NCBI GenBank assembly: GCA_965221505.1
Contig: CBDCSI010000002.1
Span: 1,240,001-1,304,000, forward strand
DNA length: 64,000 bases
Reading direction: 5' to 3'
DNA from: CAZPXZ01 sp965221505
GTDB taxonomy: Bacteria; Pseudomonadota; Alphaproteobacteria; Rhodobacterales; CAZPXZ01
Shown here: piece by piece, positions 11,501 through 19,699 of the stretch
Layout: each line of letters starts with the position of its first letter
Numbering within the stretch: position 1 is the stretch's first letter
The notes under the pieces: model-generated
Seen by the model: only the letters and a program-made list of their open reading frames with translations
What the model was told of the DNA's origin: nothing
Database searches by the model: none
Program-made: the position numbers and the translations under genes

Positions 11501-14500
11501 TGACAAGGTCAACGAAGACGCCGGCGTCCGAGCTTTTGTACGAGGCGATGTCCAGGCCACCACCGCCGTCGATTTCGTCCGCCCCGGCACCTCCTTCGAG
11601 CGTGTCGCTGCCGACACCGCCCCGAAGGGTGTCGTCTCCGTCTCCTCCGAAGAGCCGGTTGGCGGCGGAATTGCCCTCCAGCAGATCGGCATGACCGGAA
11701 CCCGCGACGTTCTCGATTTCGGAGAGCGTATCGCCCTCGGCGTCCCCTCCCGTGCCCGTACCTGCTTCGAGGTCGACCGTAACGCCCGCTTCGGAGCCCG
11801 CGTAGGACGCGAGGTCCTCGCCGCTGCCCCCATCGAGTGCGTCTCCGCCGGCGCCCCCCACCAGCGTGTCGTCGCCGCCCTCTCCTCTCAGCGTATCGGC
11901 TCCGTCGCCGCCCTCGAGCCGGTCGTCGCCCGCGCCGCTGGACAGCCGGTTGACGATTGCGTCTCCGACCAACAGGTCGTCATGGCCCGAACCGCTCACG
12001 TTCTCGATGTCGTAGAGCGCATCTCCCTCCGCGTGGCCGCCGGAGGCCAGTCCCGCCGCGAGGTCTATCGAGACGCCCGCCGCAGAGTCGGCATAGGAAG
12101 CCGTGTCGTTTCCGCCGTCTCCGTAAAGACGGTCGCTACCCGCGCCGCCTTCGAGCACGTCGTCGCCCGCGCCGCCGTGAAGTTCGTTGTGTCCGGCATC
12201 TCCGGTAAGCCGGTCGGCATGGCTCGAACCGACGAGGTTTTCGATGCTGAACAAGGTTCCGTCTGTGGCCGATCCCGATTCCAGGTTTGCGGTGACGCCG
12301 GCAGACGAGCTCGCGTAGGAGACGGTGTCGTTGCCGTCGTCGCCGTATAGCCGGTTGCCGCTGCCCCCGCCGCCCTCGAGCACGTCGTCGCCCGAACCGC
12401 CGTAAAGGTAATTGTCGACGTTGCTCCCTGTCAGATTGTCGTCGTGGTTCGAACCGACGACATCCTCGAATCCGGCCAAGGTGTCCCCGTCCGCATCCCC
12501 GCCGAAGACGTAGCCCGTTGAGAGATCTACCGTGACGCCCGCGTCGGAACCCGCGTAGGAGACGATGTCGTCGCCGGAACCGCCGTCCAAGTCGTCCGCC
12601 CCTTCCCCGCCCTCGAGATAGTCGCTACCGGAACCGCCTTCCAGCGTATCGTCTCCCTTGCCGCCGAAGAGCCAGTTGGTTCCCGCGTTGCCCAACATCC
12701 GGTCGGCATGATCCGAACCGATGAGGTTCTCGATATCGGAAAGCTGGTCGCCCTCGGCGTCGCCGCCGGAGGTTTCGCCGCCCGCCAGATCGACGACTAC
12801 GCCGGCCGCCGAGTCGGCATAGGAAGCCGTATCGACCCCGTCGCCTCCATCCAGTTCGTCCGCCCCACGGCCGCCGTCGAGCAGATCGTCCCCGCCTCCG
12901 CCTCGAAGCGTGTCGTCTCCCCCGCGTCCGAAGAGCTGATTGGCACCGCTGTCGCCTACCAGTACGTCGTCATGATCCGATCCCGATATGTCCTCGACGC
13001 TCGAATAACGATCCCCTTCGGCGTCGCCGCCGGCATTGCTTCCCGAGAGATCGACCGACACGCCTTCCGGGGATCCGGTGTACGAAGCCATGTCCCGACC
13101 CGAGCCGCCGTCCAGGTCGTCCGCACCGGCACCGCCATGGAACACGTCGTCGCCCGGCGAGCCGACAAGTGCGTCGTCCCCTGTACTACCGAAATTCCGC
13201 TCCAGCGTTCCCGGCAACGCTTCGGGATACGCCAATCGCATGACCGCCAAGAGGTCGACTGCCTCGCCGTCCTCTTGGACATCGCACGCCTCGACAATCC
13301 CCTGGAGGTCCAGCCGGGTTCCGTCGCCGAACTCGAGCCACTCGATTTTCGATCTGTCGTCCGTCCAGCTCTCGACGGTGACCCGATCAGCGAGGTCCTC
13401 AAAGGCGGCTTCGGGGTTGTCGGGGTCCTTCAGCGCGATCTCCAGGGCGCCGCCGCGAATTCGCATCACCAGGTCGGCAAGTCCGAGCTCGCCGTGAAGG
13501 AGCAGTCGGTCTCCCTGTTCGCTCTCCTCCGTTTCCGGGTCTTGCGACGCAAGGCTTTCCGGCGCGATAGACTCGGGCGTGTCCCCCACGTCGCGAACTC
13601 GATCCAGGCCGTCTCCCCGACCGAACACGTAATGATCGTCGCCGGCACCGCCCTCGAGTACGTCGTTTCCGGCTCCGCCAAAAAGAATGTCGTCGCCAGC
13701 CCCACTCGAAATGGTGTCGTCACCCTCCCTGCCGACGAGAATGTCTGCCTCCGCAGTACCCGTGTACGCTCTCGAACCGTTCCCCAGCACCCCTTCATAC
13801 GCGTCGGTCATCGCGTCAATCAGGTCAACGACTTCACCACCGTCGGCCACGCCAACCTGCTCTACGATCGCGGGGAGATCAAGCAGGGAACCGTCGCCAA
13901 AGGTTAACAATTCGATCCGTGACAGGTCGCTCGACCAGTTCTCGAGCGTGACTCGATCGGGAAGTTCGTCAAAGGCGGATGCGGGATTGTCGGGGTCCTT
14001 CAGGGCAATTTCCAGATCATCGTCCCGAATCCGAAGTAGGACGTCCGCAATTCCGATATCGCCTTGAAGAGACAGCGAATCCTCGCGCCCGCCGTCCGGA
14101 ATCTGTTCGGTCTCGACGTCGCCTGTATCCAAGCCGTGCGGATCGTACGGATATATGGGACGGTACGGGAATTCAGGATCAATCGGATTGAACGGATTGA
14201 ACGGATCCCAAGGATCCCAAGGATTCCAAAACAAGGGACGAAAAAGAGAGAAACTTGCGGAGACGCCGGCCGGCAGGCTCCCGATTTCGGACGAACCACG
14301 GGCCTCCGCTGTGTCTCCCTCCGTTGCGTCCGTCTCCCGCATGTCCCGAATGCGGTCCAGACCATCTCCCCGACCAAATCGATACTGGTCGTTACCTTCG
14401 CCACCTTCGAGCGTGTCATTCCCGCTCGAACCGCCGAGAGTATCGTCGCCCGCACCGCCAAACACCACCTCGTCACCCGACCCGCCGATCAGAACGTCGT

Positions 14501-16910
14501 CGCCGGAGCCGCCCCGCAATGCAACCACGCCGGGCAGCGTCGCTTCTTCATGGGCGGCCGTCATCGCAGCGACCAGATCGACCTCGGTGCCCTCCTCGAC
14601 ATCGCCGTAGAGGTCAACGATCTCACGAAGATCCAAGCGTGATCCGTCACCGAAGATCAGCCGCTCGATCTTCGAACGATCATCGGCCCAATTCTCGATG
14701 GCAATCCGGTCGGACAGGTCGTCGAACGTCGCGTCCGGTTCGTCTGCCTCCTTCAGCCCGATTTCCAGGTCTCCGTCGCGGAGCCGCAGGACAATATCGG
14801 CAATACCGATGTCGTCAGACAGATACAGGCTGTCGTCGGCACCGGCCTCCACGGCCGCGCCACTCTCGAAATGCTCGTCGACCAGCCTGTCCAATCCGTC
14901 ACCGCGCCCGAACCGGTACTCGTCGTTTCCCGCACCGCCACGCAGCATGTCCGCGCCCGCACCGCCGTCCAGAACATCGTCGCCGCTGCCGCCTTCCATC
15001 GCATCGTCGCCGGCGCTACCGAACAACGTGTCGTTGCCGGCGCCACCGGCAATTGCGTCGCTGCCCCCTCCGCCGTCGATCTGCACGCCGGAATCGCCGC
15101 TCATGCTCAACGTGTCGTCGCCCGTGCTACCGAATACGTACTCGAGGCCATGCGCCGCAAGGTCCGCGGACACACCGGTATCACCCTCAATGAACGCGGC
15201 ATCCACACCGGCACCGCCATCGACCGCGCCGCCCGAAAAGTCGTCGGAATCGACGAGCAGGATGTCGTTTCCCGCACCCCCGCTCAGCCAGTCCGCACCC
15301 TTATCGCCCTGCAGCCAGTCGTCCCCTTCCCCGCCGACCAGTACGTCGTCTCCTCCCATTCCGTGCAGGCGACTGCCCACGGGCGCCGCAGTCAGGTAAT
15401 CCGCGGTGTCGTGACCGACGATACCGATCACCCCCAACGCCGTTGCGTCCAGTCGACGAACCGGATCGGACGTGGGACCAGCAACATGGACTTGCCTCTC
15501 GCCCCCCTCTCCAACGGACATGCTGCCGTCGGCTTCATCTCGGAATCCGAACCCTGAATGCCGTAGCGACACGTCGAAGAACGTTCCGCCGCCGTTTTCG
15601 CCCGCGTAGCTGCCCTCGCCGAATACAGTGTTGCCTTCGACCGTCCGCTCAACCCCATCGCTCGTCAGAGAAATCGACTGGATACCGGCCTCGTCCAGCG
15701 TGTGTAGCTCGCCCGAATCGCTCTCGCCGTCGCTGTCAAGGTCTTGCCAGACGCGAAACTTGCTCCACTCGTCGTCACCCGCATCCAGCTGCCCATCGCC
15801 GTTCGTGTCAAAGTGCCGAAGACCCTCCAGGTCCGTCCGAGCGCCCTCTACGTATGAAACGAACGACAATTCGTCATGCGCCGAAATCGTTCCGTCGCCA
15901 TCCTTGTCGTAGGCAAGAAAGCCGTCGTCGGGAGATGCCCACGCCATCCGCTCCCGGTAACCGTCTCCGTTGATGTCATAGAATGCAGACGAGTCCTCCA
16001 GCGCCACCAACTCAAGGCCGTCTCCATCGAGGTCCAGGATGATCGGCTTTCCGGCCCCCCCATCCGAATCGCCAGATTCCTCCGAACCCGCATTGTGTTC
16101 CTCCTTTTCCGGCGCTTGGGACCCTGCCCCATCGTTGCCACCCCCAAACAGACTACCGATTCCCTCGATGATCCCTCCAATCACATCCCCGACCGCCTCT
16201 GCGACTCCCCCGACAACCTCACCAATGGCCTCGGCAATCCCGCCAACAACATCTCCCGCAGCGTCGAACATCCCACCCACAGCTTCACCAATACCGGATG
16301 CAACACCGCCTGCCGTTTCGACAACACTCCTCCCCCCCTCGACCACGGCTTCGAACACGGCTTTTCCAACGGCTTCCAACGCAGCAGCTACACCAGTCCC
16401 AATCATCGCCGCACCGTAAATCGCTGCAGTCGCCGGTATGGCAAATATGGCAGCCGCATATGTATGTGCCTCTTTATACGTCTCAGGCGGCGAAACAAAC
16501 CACTTTGCTATAAATTTCATATCACCCCAGAACATACCCCAATAATGCTTCGCGTATGCCTGCAACGGCGGCATACCTGACCTTAGATCTTTTGAAAGTT
16601 GTCCCTCATCTCCCTTCTCTTCATCACCTACCAAGTCCAATTGCCCAACATCATGCCAATATGCAGCTAAGTCGAAGGCGGTTTCATTACCTTTTACATG
16701 CACTTCTATAGAACCGGTCAATTCGTTACACTTCGCATCGCCGGTTCCATGCTGTGCCCCAACAAAATTACCAGATGACATCTTTGCTGCCAAGAAATCA
16801 AATACGGGCCCCAAGATCGGCGATCCCGACAAAACTCTTTGAACAGATGCGAAGGGTGGAACCGAAACTGAACCGGCGCCCTCTACACAACTATTGCCGG
16901 TCTCGGACAT
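5556..16910 (-). CDS. Giant RTX (haemolysin-type calcium-binding repeat) protein
   Basis: About 3,784 residues. The ATG at 16910 (MSETGNS) is preferred over one at 16967 because AAGGGAGA precedes it and the upstream choice would overlap the lipoprotein gene. In order: a unique N-terminus of about 150 residues; a Gly/Ala-rich amphipathic segment with 11-residue repeats; EF-hand-like calcium loops (LDLDGDGLEL, DINGDGY, DKDGDGTI, DTNGDGQLD); three modules with GRGDGLDR and IENWADDRSKIE features (haemolysin-type related domain); then about 28 units of GGxGxDxLxGG nonapeptides alternating with ASYAGSxAGVTVDL segments. The C-terminus (LVNAMAAL, LDPVLAANW) looks like a type I secretion signal. Predicted extracellular, folding on calcium. 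No catalytic domain was recognised, so toxin versus adhesin/surface layer is open. The exporter is probably encoded at 22.9-26.5 kb. Confidence 0.93.
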   Translation of the reverse strand: MSETGNSCVEGAGSVSVPPFASVQRVLSGSPILGPVFDFLAAKMSSGNFVGAQHGTGDAKCNELTGSIEVHVKGNETAFDLAAYWHDVGQLDLVGDEEKGDEGQLSKDLRSGMPPLQAYAKHYWGMFWGDMKFIAKWFVSPPETYKEAHTYAAAIFAIPATAAIYGAAMIGTGVAAALEAVGKAVFEAVVEGGRSVVETAGGVASGIGEAVGGMFDAAGDVVGGIAEAIGEVVGGVAEAVGDVIGGIIEGIGSLFGGGNDGAGSQAPEKEEHNAGSEESGDSDGGAGKPIILDLDGDGLELVALEDSSAFYDINGDGYRERMAWASPDDGFLAYDKDGDGTISAHDELSFVSYVEGARTDLEGLRHFDTNGDGQLDAGDDEWSKFRVWQDLDSDGESDSGELHTLDEAGIQSISLTSDGVERTVEGNTVFGEGSYAGENGGGTFFDVSLRHSGFGFRDEADGSMSVGEGGERQVHVAGPTSDPVRRLDATALGVIGIVGHDTADYLTAAPVGSRLHGMGGDDVLVGGEGDDWLQGDKGADWLSGGAGNDILLVDSDDFSGGAVDGGAGVDAAFIEGDTGVSADLAAHGLEYVFGSTGDDTLSMSGDSGVQIDGGGGSDAIAGGAGNDTLFGSAGDDAMEGGSGDDVLDGGAGADMLRGGAGNDEYRFGRGDGLDRLVDEHFESGAAVEAGADDSLYLSDDIGIADIVLRLRDGDLEIGLKEADEPDATFDDLSDRIAIENWADDRSKIERLIFGDGSRLDLREIVDLYGDVEEGTEVDLVAAMTAAHEEATLPGVVALRGGSGDDVLIGGSGDEVVFGGAGDDTLGGSSGNDTLEGGEGNDQYRFGRGDGLDRIRDMRETDATEGDTAEARGSSEIGSLPAGVSASFSLFRPLFWNPWDPWDPFNPFNPIDPEFPYRPIYPYDPHGLDTGDVETEQIPDGGREDSLSLQGDIGIADVLLRIRDDDLEIALKDPDNPASAFDELPDRVTLENWSSDLSRIELLTFGDGSLLDLPAIVEQVGVADGGEVVDLIDAMTDAYEGVLGNGSRAYTGTAEADILVGREGDDTISSGAGDDILFGGAGNDVLEGGAGDDHYVFGRGDGLDRVRDVGDTPESIAPESLASQDPETEESEQGDRLLLHGELGLADLVMRIRGGALEIALKDPDNPEAAFEDLADRVTVESWTDDRSKIEWLEFGDGTRLDLQGIVEACDVQEDGEAVDLLAVMRLAYPEALPGTLERNFGSTGDDALVGSPGDDVFHGGAGADDLDGGSGRDMASYTGSPEGVSVDLSGSNAGGDAEGDRYSSVEDISGSDHDDVLVGDSGANQLFGRGGDDTLRGGGGDDLLDGGRGADELDGGDGVDTASYADSAAGVVVDLAGGETSGGDAEGDQLSDIENLIGSDHADRMLGNAGTNWLFGGKGDDTLEGGSGSDYLEGGEGADDLDGGSGDDIVSYAGSDAGVTVDLSTGYVFGGDADGDTLAGFEDVVGSNHDDNLTGSNVDNYLYGGSGDDVLEGGGGSGNRLYGDDGNDTVSYASSSAGVTANLESGSATDGTLFSIENLVGSSHADRLTGDAGHNELHGGAGDDVLEGGAGSDRLYGDGGNDTASYADSAAGVSIDLAAGLASGGHAEGDALYDIENVSGSGHDDLLVGDAIVNRLSSGAGDDRLEGGDGADTLRGEGGDDTLVGGAGGDALDGGSGEDLASYAGSEAGVTVDLEAGTGTGGDAEGDTLSEIENVAGSGHADLLEGNSAANRLFGGDGDDTLRGGVGSDTLEGGAGADEIDGGGGLDIASYKSSDAGVFVDLVSGTGSGGDAEGDSLVDIIDIVGSDHADRLIGDSLSNYFYGGAGDDVLEGGASSDRLYGDDGSDTASYAGSNAGVNVNLESGTGSGGDASGDEYFSIENLSGSEHADSLTGDTGNNRISGGGGDDVLEGGSGDDVLVGGGNADRMDGGDGVDTAAYAGSSAGVTVDLETGIGSGGDADGDWLFDVENLSGSAFADTLRGNRQDNRLVGGDGNDTLVGRGGDDVLKAGAGADRIDGGDGVDIASFVGSSVGVTVNLATGAGSGGDAEGDTLAGIEDVEGSDHSDGLIGSSLDNRLYGGAGSDVLQGGGGNDTLEGGAGSDTVDGGSGRDTASYEGSSVGVRVDLASGTGSGGDAEGDTLFNVEDVVGSAFDDRLTGNAWANAISGGEGDDWLEGGAGADVIDGGGGYNVASYESSDAGVQVDLVSGTGSSGDAEGDTLVDIVDVVGSDHADRIVGDSRGNTLYGRAGDDVLVGGANGDRLYGEDGIDTASYAGSNAGVTVDLEAGTGSGGDASNDRLYGIENLTGSDHDDWLTGDAGNNRISGSAGDDVLDGGAGDDVLVGGANADIMDGGDGVDIASYANSDDGVKIDLAAGEGSGGDAEGDTLAGIENVEGSDRSDVLIGSSQDNRLFGGGGDDTLQGGDGDDTLVGGGGDDVLKGGAGADDLDGGNGVDIASYVGSSAGVTVDLATGEGSGGHAEGDALDEIENVSGSGHDDQLVGDANVNWLYGGSGDDRLEGGDGADTLRGERGDDTLVGGVGGDALYGGSGEDLASYAGSEAGVTVDLEAGTGTGGDAEGDTLSEIENVAGSGHADLLVGNSAANRLFGGDGDDTLRGGAGNDTLEGGAGADEIDGGSGYDIASYESSAAGVLVDLASGTGAGGDAEGDSLVDIIDIIGSDHGDRLIGDTQSNFFYGGAGDDVLEGGASGDRLYGDDGSDTASYAGSNAGVNVNLESGTGSGGDASGDEYFSIENLSGSEHADSLTGDTGNNRISGGGGDDVLEGGSGDDVLVGGGNADRMDGGDGVDTAAYAGSSAGVTVDLETGIGSGGDADGDRLFDVENLSGSAYADTLRGNRQDNRLVGGDGNDTLVGRGGDDILKGGAGADRIDGGDGVDIASYVGSSAGVTVNLATGEGSGGDAEGDTLAGIEDVEGSDHSDGLIGSSLDNRLYGGAGSDVLQGEGGNDTLEGGAGADTVDGGSGRDTASYEGSSVGVRVDLSSGTGSGGDAEGDTLVNVEDVVGSDFDDRLTGNAWANAISGGEGDDWLEGGAGADVIDGGGGYNVASYESSDAGVQVDLVSGTGSSGDAEGDTLVDIVDVVGSDHADRIIGDSRGNTLYGRAGDDVLVGGANGDRLYGEDGIDTASYAGSNAGVTVDLEAGTGSGGDASNDRLYGIENLTGSDHDDRLTGDSGNNRISGGAGDDVLDGGSGDDVLVGGANADIIVGGDGVDVASYAGSSAGVRIDLATGEVSGGDAEGDRLAGIEDVEGSDRSDVLIGSFQDNRLFGGGGDDTLQGGDGDDTLVGGGGDDVLKGGAGADDLDGGDGVDIASFVGSSAGVTVDLATGEGSGGDAEGDTLAGMEDIEGSDHSDVLVGSSLDNRLYGGSGSDVLQGGGGNDTLEGGAGADTVDGGSGQDTASYEGSSVGVRVDLASGTGSGGDAEGDTLVNVDNLVGSNFADRLTGNARANAIFGGEGNDWLEGGAGADVIDGGGGYDFASYESSDAGVLVDLASGTGLGGDAEGDTLVDIIDVVGSDHADRIVGNSQGNYLYGRAGDDVLEGGAGADLLFGDDGFDTASYAGSNAGVTVDLESKSGSGGDASYDQFFSIENLSGSDHDDRLTGDANGNTLSGGRGNDTLTGGQGSDVYLFGPGGGDDLIRNYGESASDDLLRLSEVSADDLWFRQSGQDLVIDLYQTDDSVTVDDWYVGEDNRLDVELDDGSRLVAADVQRLVNAMAALAPPGDGAMDYTEFQHAELDPVLAANWQVPSA
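6690..11915. repeat. Tandem 2,613-bp (871-codon) higher-order duplication inside the RTX gene
   Basis: Two adjacent blocks, roughly 6,690-9,300 and 9,300-11,913, match base for base over long stretches at a constant offset of 2,613 bases. An example is the word GAGGTTCACGTTCACG at 8655 and 11268. Each block encodes ten RTX units that correspond one to one (units 6-15 and 16-25, counted from the N-terminus). Units 26-28 start a third partial copy. The offset is a multiple of three, so the frame is kept. Exact block edges are approximate because the basic unit itself repeats. Confidence 0.85.
16140..16315 (-). repeat. 33-bp repeats encoding 11-residue amphipathic Gly/Ala repeats
   Basis: Within the RTX gene, about five consecutive 11-residue units follow the pattern G-x-hydrophobic-x-E/D-A-h-G-D/E-h-h-G (for example GIAEAIGEVVG and GVAEAVGDVIG). 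The period could form an amphipathic helix or membrane-active segment between the N-terminal domain and the calcium-binding region. Confidence 0.75.
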
Positions 16911-16956
16911 GACTGTCTCCCTTCTCCCCTCCACAAACTCGACACTGTGTCGTCGC

Positions 16957-18213
16957 TTATCCGCCAATTCCGTGCTTTGGAATGTTGTTCCTCACCAGAC
17001 GCTTGACATCCATAAATGTTGTCCTCCCGGATCGAACATCATACACCCACAATCCCCAGGATCCTCCGCCATTTTCCTCGTCTCCCATAAACGCTATTCG
17101 GTTTCCCGACCAAGAAATCGATGGTGTATGTAAACGAGTTAGGAATAGGCGCGTAACCTGACGAACAGACCTCAAATCTCCCAAGAATATATCGTACTCC
17201 CGAGGTCCCCGGCCCAGAAAGGGTCTGCGGTTTCGTTCCGACCGGTCCGCAAACGCAAACTCCTTCGTTTCATAGGAGACGATTGTGCCACCTCCGTGAA
17301 ATGGATTAGCGATCGGTCGCACCCATTGGGTTGCGAGAAGTTTGATGTCGGTCGGCCTTGGCATCGCTGAACCATTCACAAGGGACTCACGAAACTCTAT
17401 TGTGAATAGGTGGCTGTCTCCCTTTTCGTCTATTCCATGACTGTATTGAATGTTCTCTACTCTCTCTTGTAGTTGCCTCCACAACTCTTGGTCAGCCGTA
17501 TGAACATTGCCCGAACCTCGAACTACCAGAGTCCTCTCATCCAAGAAACCAACCGCGCGCGTGTACGTAAAGAAGGTTTCTGAAGGCCCGATACGAGAGA
17601 CTGCCGTTTCTTCCTCAGTCTGCAAGTTCATCATGTGAATGGTTCCAGTCTTGAAACCAACGCGAGGATAGTAAACTGTCTTCGGAAGCCTATGCTGACT
17701 TAGCGTCGAATCCGTAATTCGTCGAGTTGCGTAAAACACGAACCTCCCACCCGGCGCAAATACTGGAGCATCCCTTACAAGGTTTCGTGTCCCTGCTATA
17801 GTAGCGACCTGGCCCGACTCGATATGCAAAATGCTGATCTGATATCCCTTCGGCGCACTGGTGCAGCTTACGCGGCAGTGTCGCACAAATACTATGCTGT
17901 CACCAGACGGCGAAAAGGATGGACTTAACCATCGCTGATCTGCGGCACCCTCGAACAGCGTAACTGCCCGAGTGTCGAGATCGACCACTGCCAATTGAAT
18001 GGTGGGGTTCACTTTCGTCCAGACTCGAAACGCGACAAGCCGGCCGTCTGGAGATAAGGCCGGCTCATCAATTGCGATATCAGTTGATGTTGCGGACTGT
18101 TCCATACAGCCGGAAATGAATATCAGCAGTACGAGGTAACTTGTGACAAGCCATACTCTCACCCCAGTTCGCTTTCGAGTAAGCAGACATAGGTTCTTGC
18201 GATTCGTTAGCAT
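16957..18213 (-). CDS. Beta-propeller lipoprotein (TolB/WD40-like), copy 1
   Basis: A 418-residue protein with a type II signal peptide (VLLIFISGC; lipidated Cys about 36) followed by repeated blade-like motifs (LSPDGRLVAF, FSPSGDSIVFVR, FAPGGRFVFYAT, WSGNRIAFMGDE) typical of PD40/TolB propellers. The ATG at 18213 is chosen because AAGGAGA lies 5 bases upstream; the frame stays open to 18267. It lies 46 bases upstream of the giant RTX gene on the same strand, so they probably form an operon. It may be an outer-membrane partner or anchor for the RTX protein; that is inference. A close paralogue lies at 60287-61564. The region is AT-richer than its surroundings, suggesting transfer. Confidence 0.75.
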   Translation of the reverse strand: MLTNRKNLCLLTRKRTGVRVWLVTSYLVLLIFISGCMEQSATSTDIAIDEPALSPDGRLVAFRVWTKVNPTIQLAVVDLDTRAVTLFEGAADQRWLSPSFSPSGDSIVFVRHCRVSCTSAPKGYQISILHIESGQVATIAGTRNLVRDAPVFAPGGRFVFYATRRITDSTLSQHRLPKTVYYPRVGFKTGTIHMMNLQTEEETAVSRIGPSETFFTYTRAVGFLDERTLVVRGSGNVHTADQELWRQLQERVENIQYSHGIDEKGDSHLFTIEFRESLVNGSAMPRPTDIKLLATQWVRPIANPFHGGGTIVSYETKEFAFADRSERNRRPFLGRGPREYDIFLGDLRSVRQVTRLFLTRLHTPSISWSGNRIAFMGDEENGGGSWGLWVYDVRSGRTTFMDVKRLVRNNIPKHGIGG

Positions 18214-18499
18214 CTCATTCTCCTTGTAGTAAGGACATCGCTTTACACACTCATTTCTTGTTGGCAAGTGCCTGTGTAGTGGCTCGTTCTCGCAATTTAC
18301 TATTGGTTCTGAGTCCTACACGCACGCGCTCTACGGGATGGCGTTTGTGATCTTGTGACTCATGAAATCGAATGGCAGAGCATTTCAGCGGGCGTACCAG
18401 ACGCGACTCGCTAATTTTTCGCAGGCGAACTATGTGATCAGGAATTGTGAAGAGGGCCAGCGCGGGCTCGCTTGGGTATAGTTCGAGACAGGAGTGGTT

Positions 18500-19480
18500 C
18501 TCGCGTCTGGTTGCAATCCGAGGTGTTGAGTTGGGCATCCCCGAGCAATTGTTCGTGCCGCTGGCGAAGGTGTCTTCAGCTGACCACGGACATATCGATA
18601 CTCTTTCGAGCGGAGAGTCTGTGCGCTGAGTGAGTGGATGGGTTATCAGACGGGTAGCACCGTATAGCTCGAGGGGCCAGCGGTAGAGGTTCATCACGCT
18701 CTGGGTTGTTCGCGAGCGCCGGATGTGCGCGTGCTCAGTCTGGCGTCGCGGGTCATGCGACTGGAGGAGGCTATTCGTGGGGCGGATTGTGAGGCGGCCC
18801 ACCGGGCGCTCCGACCTCGGCGTATTGCTCCGCCGGGCCGAGCAATTCCGGCAGCAACTACGAGGGGACGGGTTGGACGCTGTTCGAGCGCCTAACGAGC
18901 TACCAGCCGCCGCGCCGTACGCAGGCGGGGGAGCGGCTCGCGGTATGGACGCAGCCCCCTGCCCCGGACCCAGCAGCCGTAGCTGTCTTGGCCGCCCTCG
19001 CGTCCGCTGCAACCGCCTGAGCCGTGGCAGTTGCCAAAGTGTCCGGACGACGTAGAGCGCTAGTCTGCTCGTTGCACCAATACCGACCAGCGGATCTAGG
19101 ATCGGATCTGTCTCTTGGCCCGCAGCTGGCTGTCCCCGCTGGGCACGAGCGTCTAGGCGCTGTTGGCGCACTAGGCAGAGAAAAGGGTTTCCTATCGCTT
19201 GTTGTCCAACCATGTGGCTACAAAGCTGCGTGTCTACTCCTCCCGCCATGCCGAAACTGTGGAACGCTGCGCCGAGGCGGAACTGACCCTCGCGGTACTT
19301 GATACGACTATGCCGAATTGTGACGGTCCGACGAAGGACGAGAGTCTGGTGCCCCTGCGAGACGGACGCTCCGGGAGCGACAGGCATGGGCCGAATTTCG
19401 GGATCACGATCAACGCGGCCGGACGACCGCTGGACCTTTTCGATCTCGACGCCTTGCTCCGCGGCTGTGGAATGGATCGG
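18500..19480 (+). pseudogene. Decayed DruA-domain/IS4-type transposase, copy 1
   Basis: Scattered frames match the better-preserved transposase at 21.6-22.8 kb. About 18510 encodes VELGIPEQLFVPL (cf. VELPAPQQAAFVP). Bases 18725-18960 align with the DruA (DUF4338) portion. About 19199-19460 encodes a catalytic-core stretch (LAVLDTTMPNCDG, ESLVPLRDG, GITINAAGRPLD). Frames change several times and stops interrupt it, so it is non-functional. No terminal inverted repeats were recognised. Confidence 0.65.
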
Positions 19481-19699
19481 AGGAGGAAACTCGACAGGGC
19501 ATGCACCGACACCCGTATGATTGCGGTCTGCGGCCGCGGAGCGCCCAATGTGGACATATTGTGCAGGGTTCGCGAGAAAGGCACCGCCATCTACCCCACA
19601 TTCCCTTGACATCGCTCAACTACCTCCATCACTCCAAGAGATGAAACTCTCTGATCACCCAACTGAATAGGGCTAGAATGACAGTCTGAGGCACTGTGA

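Noticed and set aside
8219..12900. Possible CRISPR-like direct repeats in the 8-13 kb region
   Set aside because: The repetition is the in-frame RTX coding repeat, with variable unit length and no conserved repeat-spacer pattern.
5558..16500. Many long open frames on the plus strand across the RTX gene
   Set aside because: They are antisense shadows of a repetitive, GC-rich coding strand; their sequences repeat with the same period, show no domains and have no ribosome sites.
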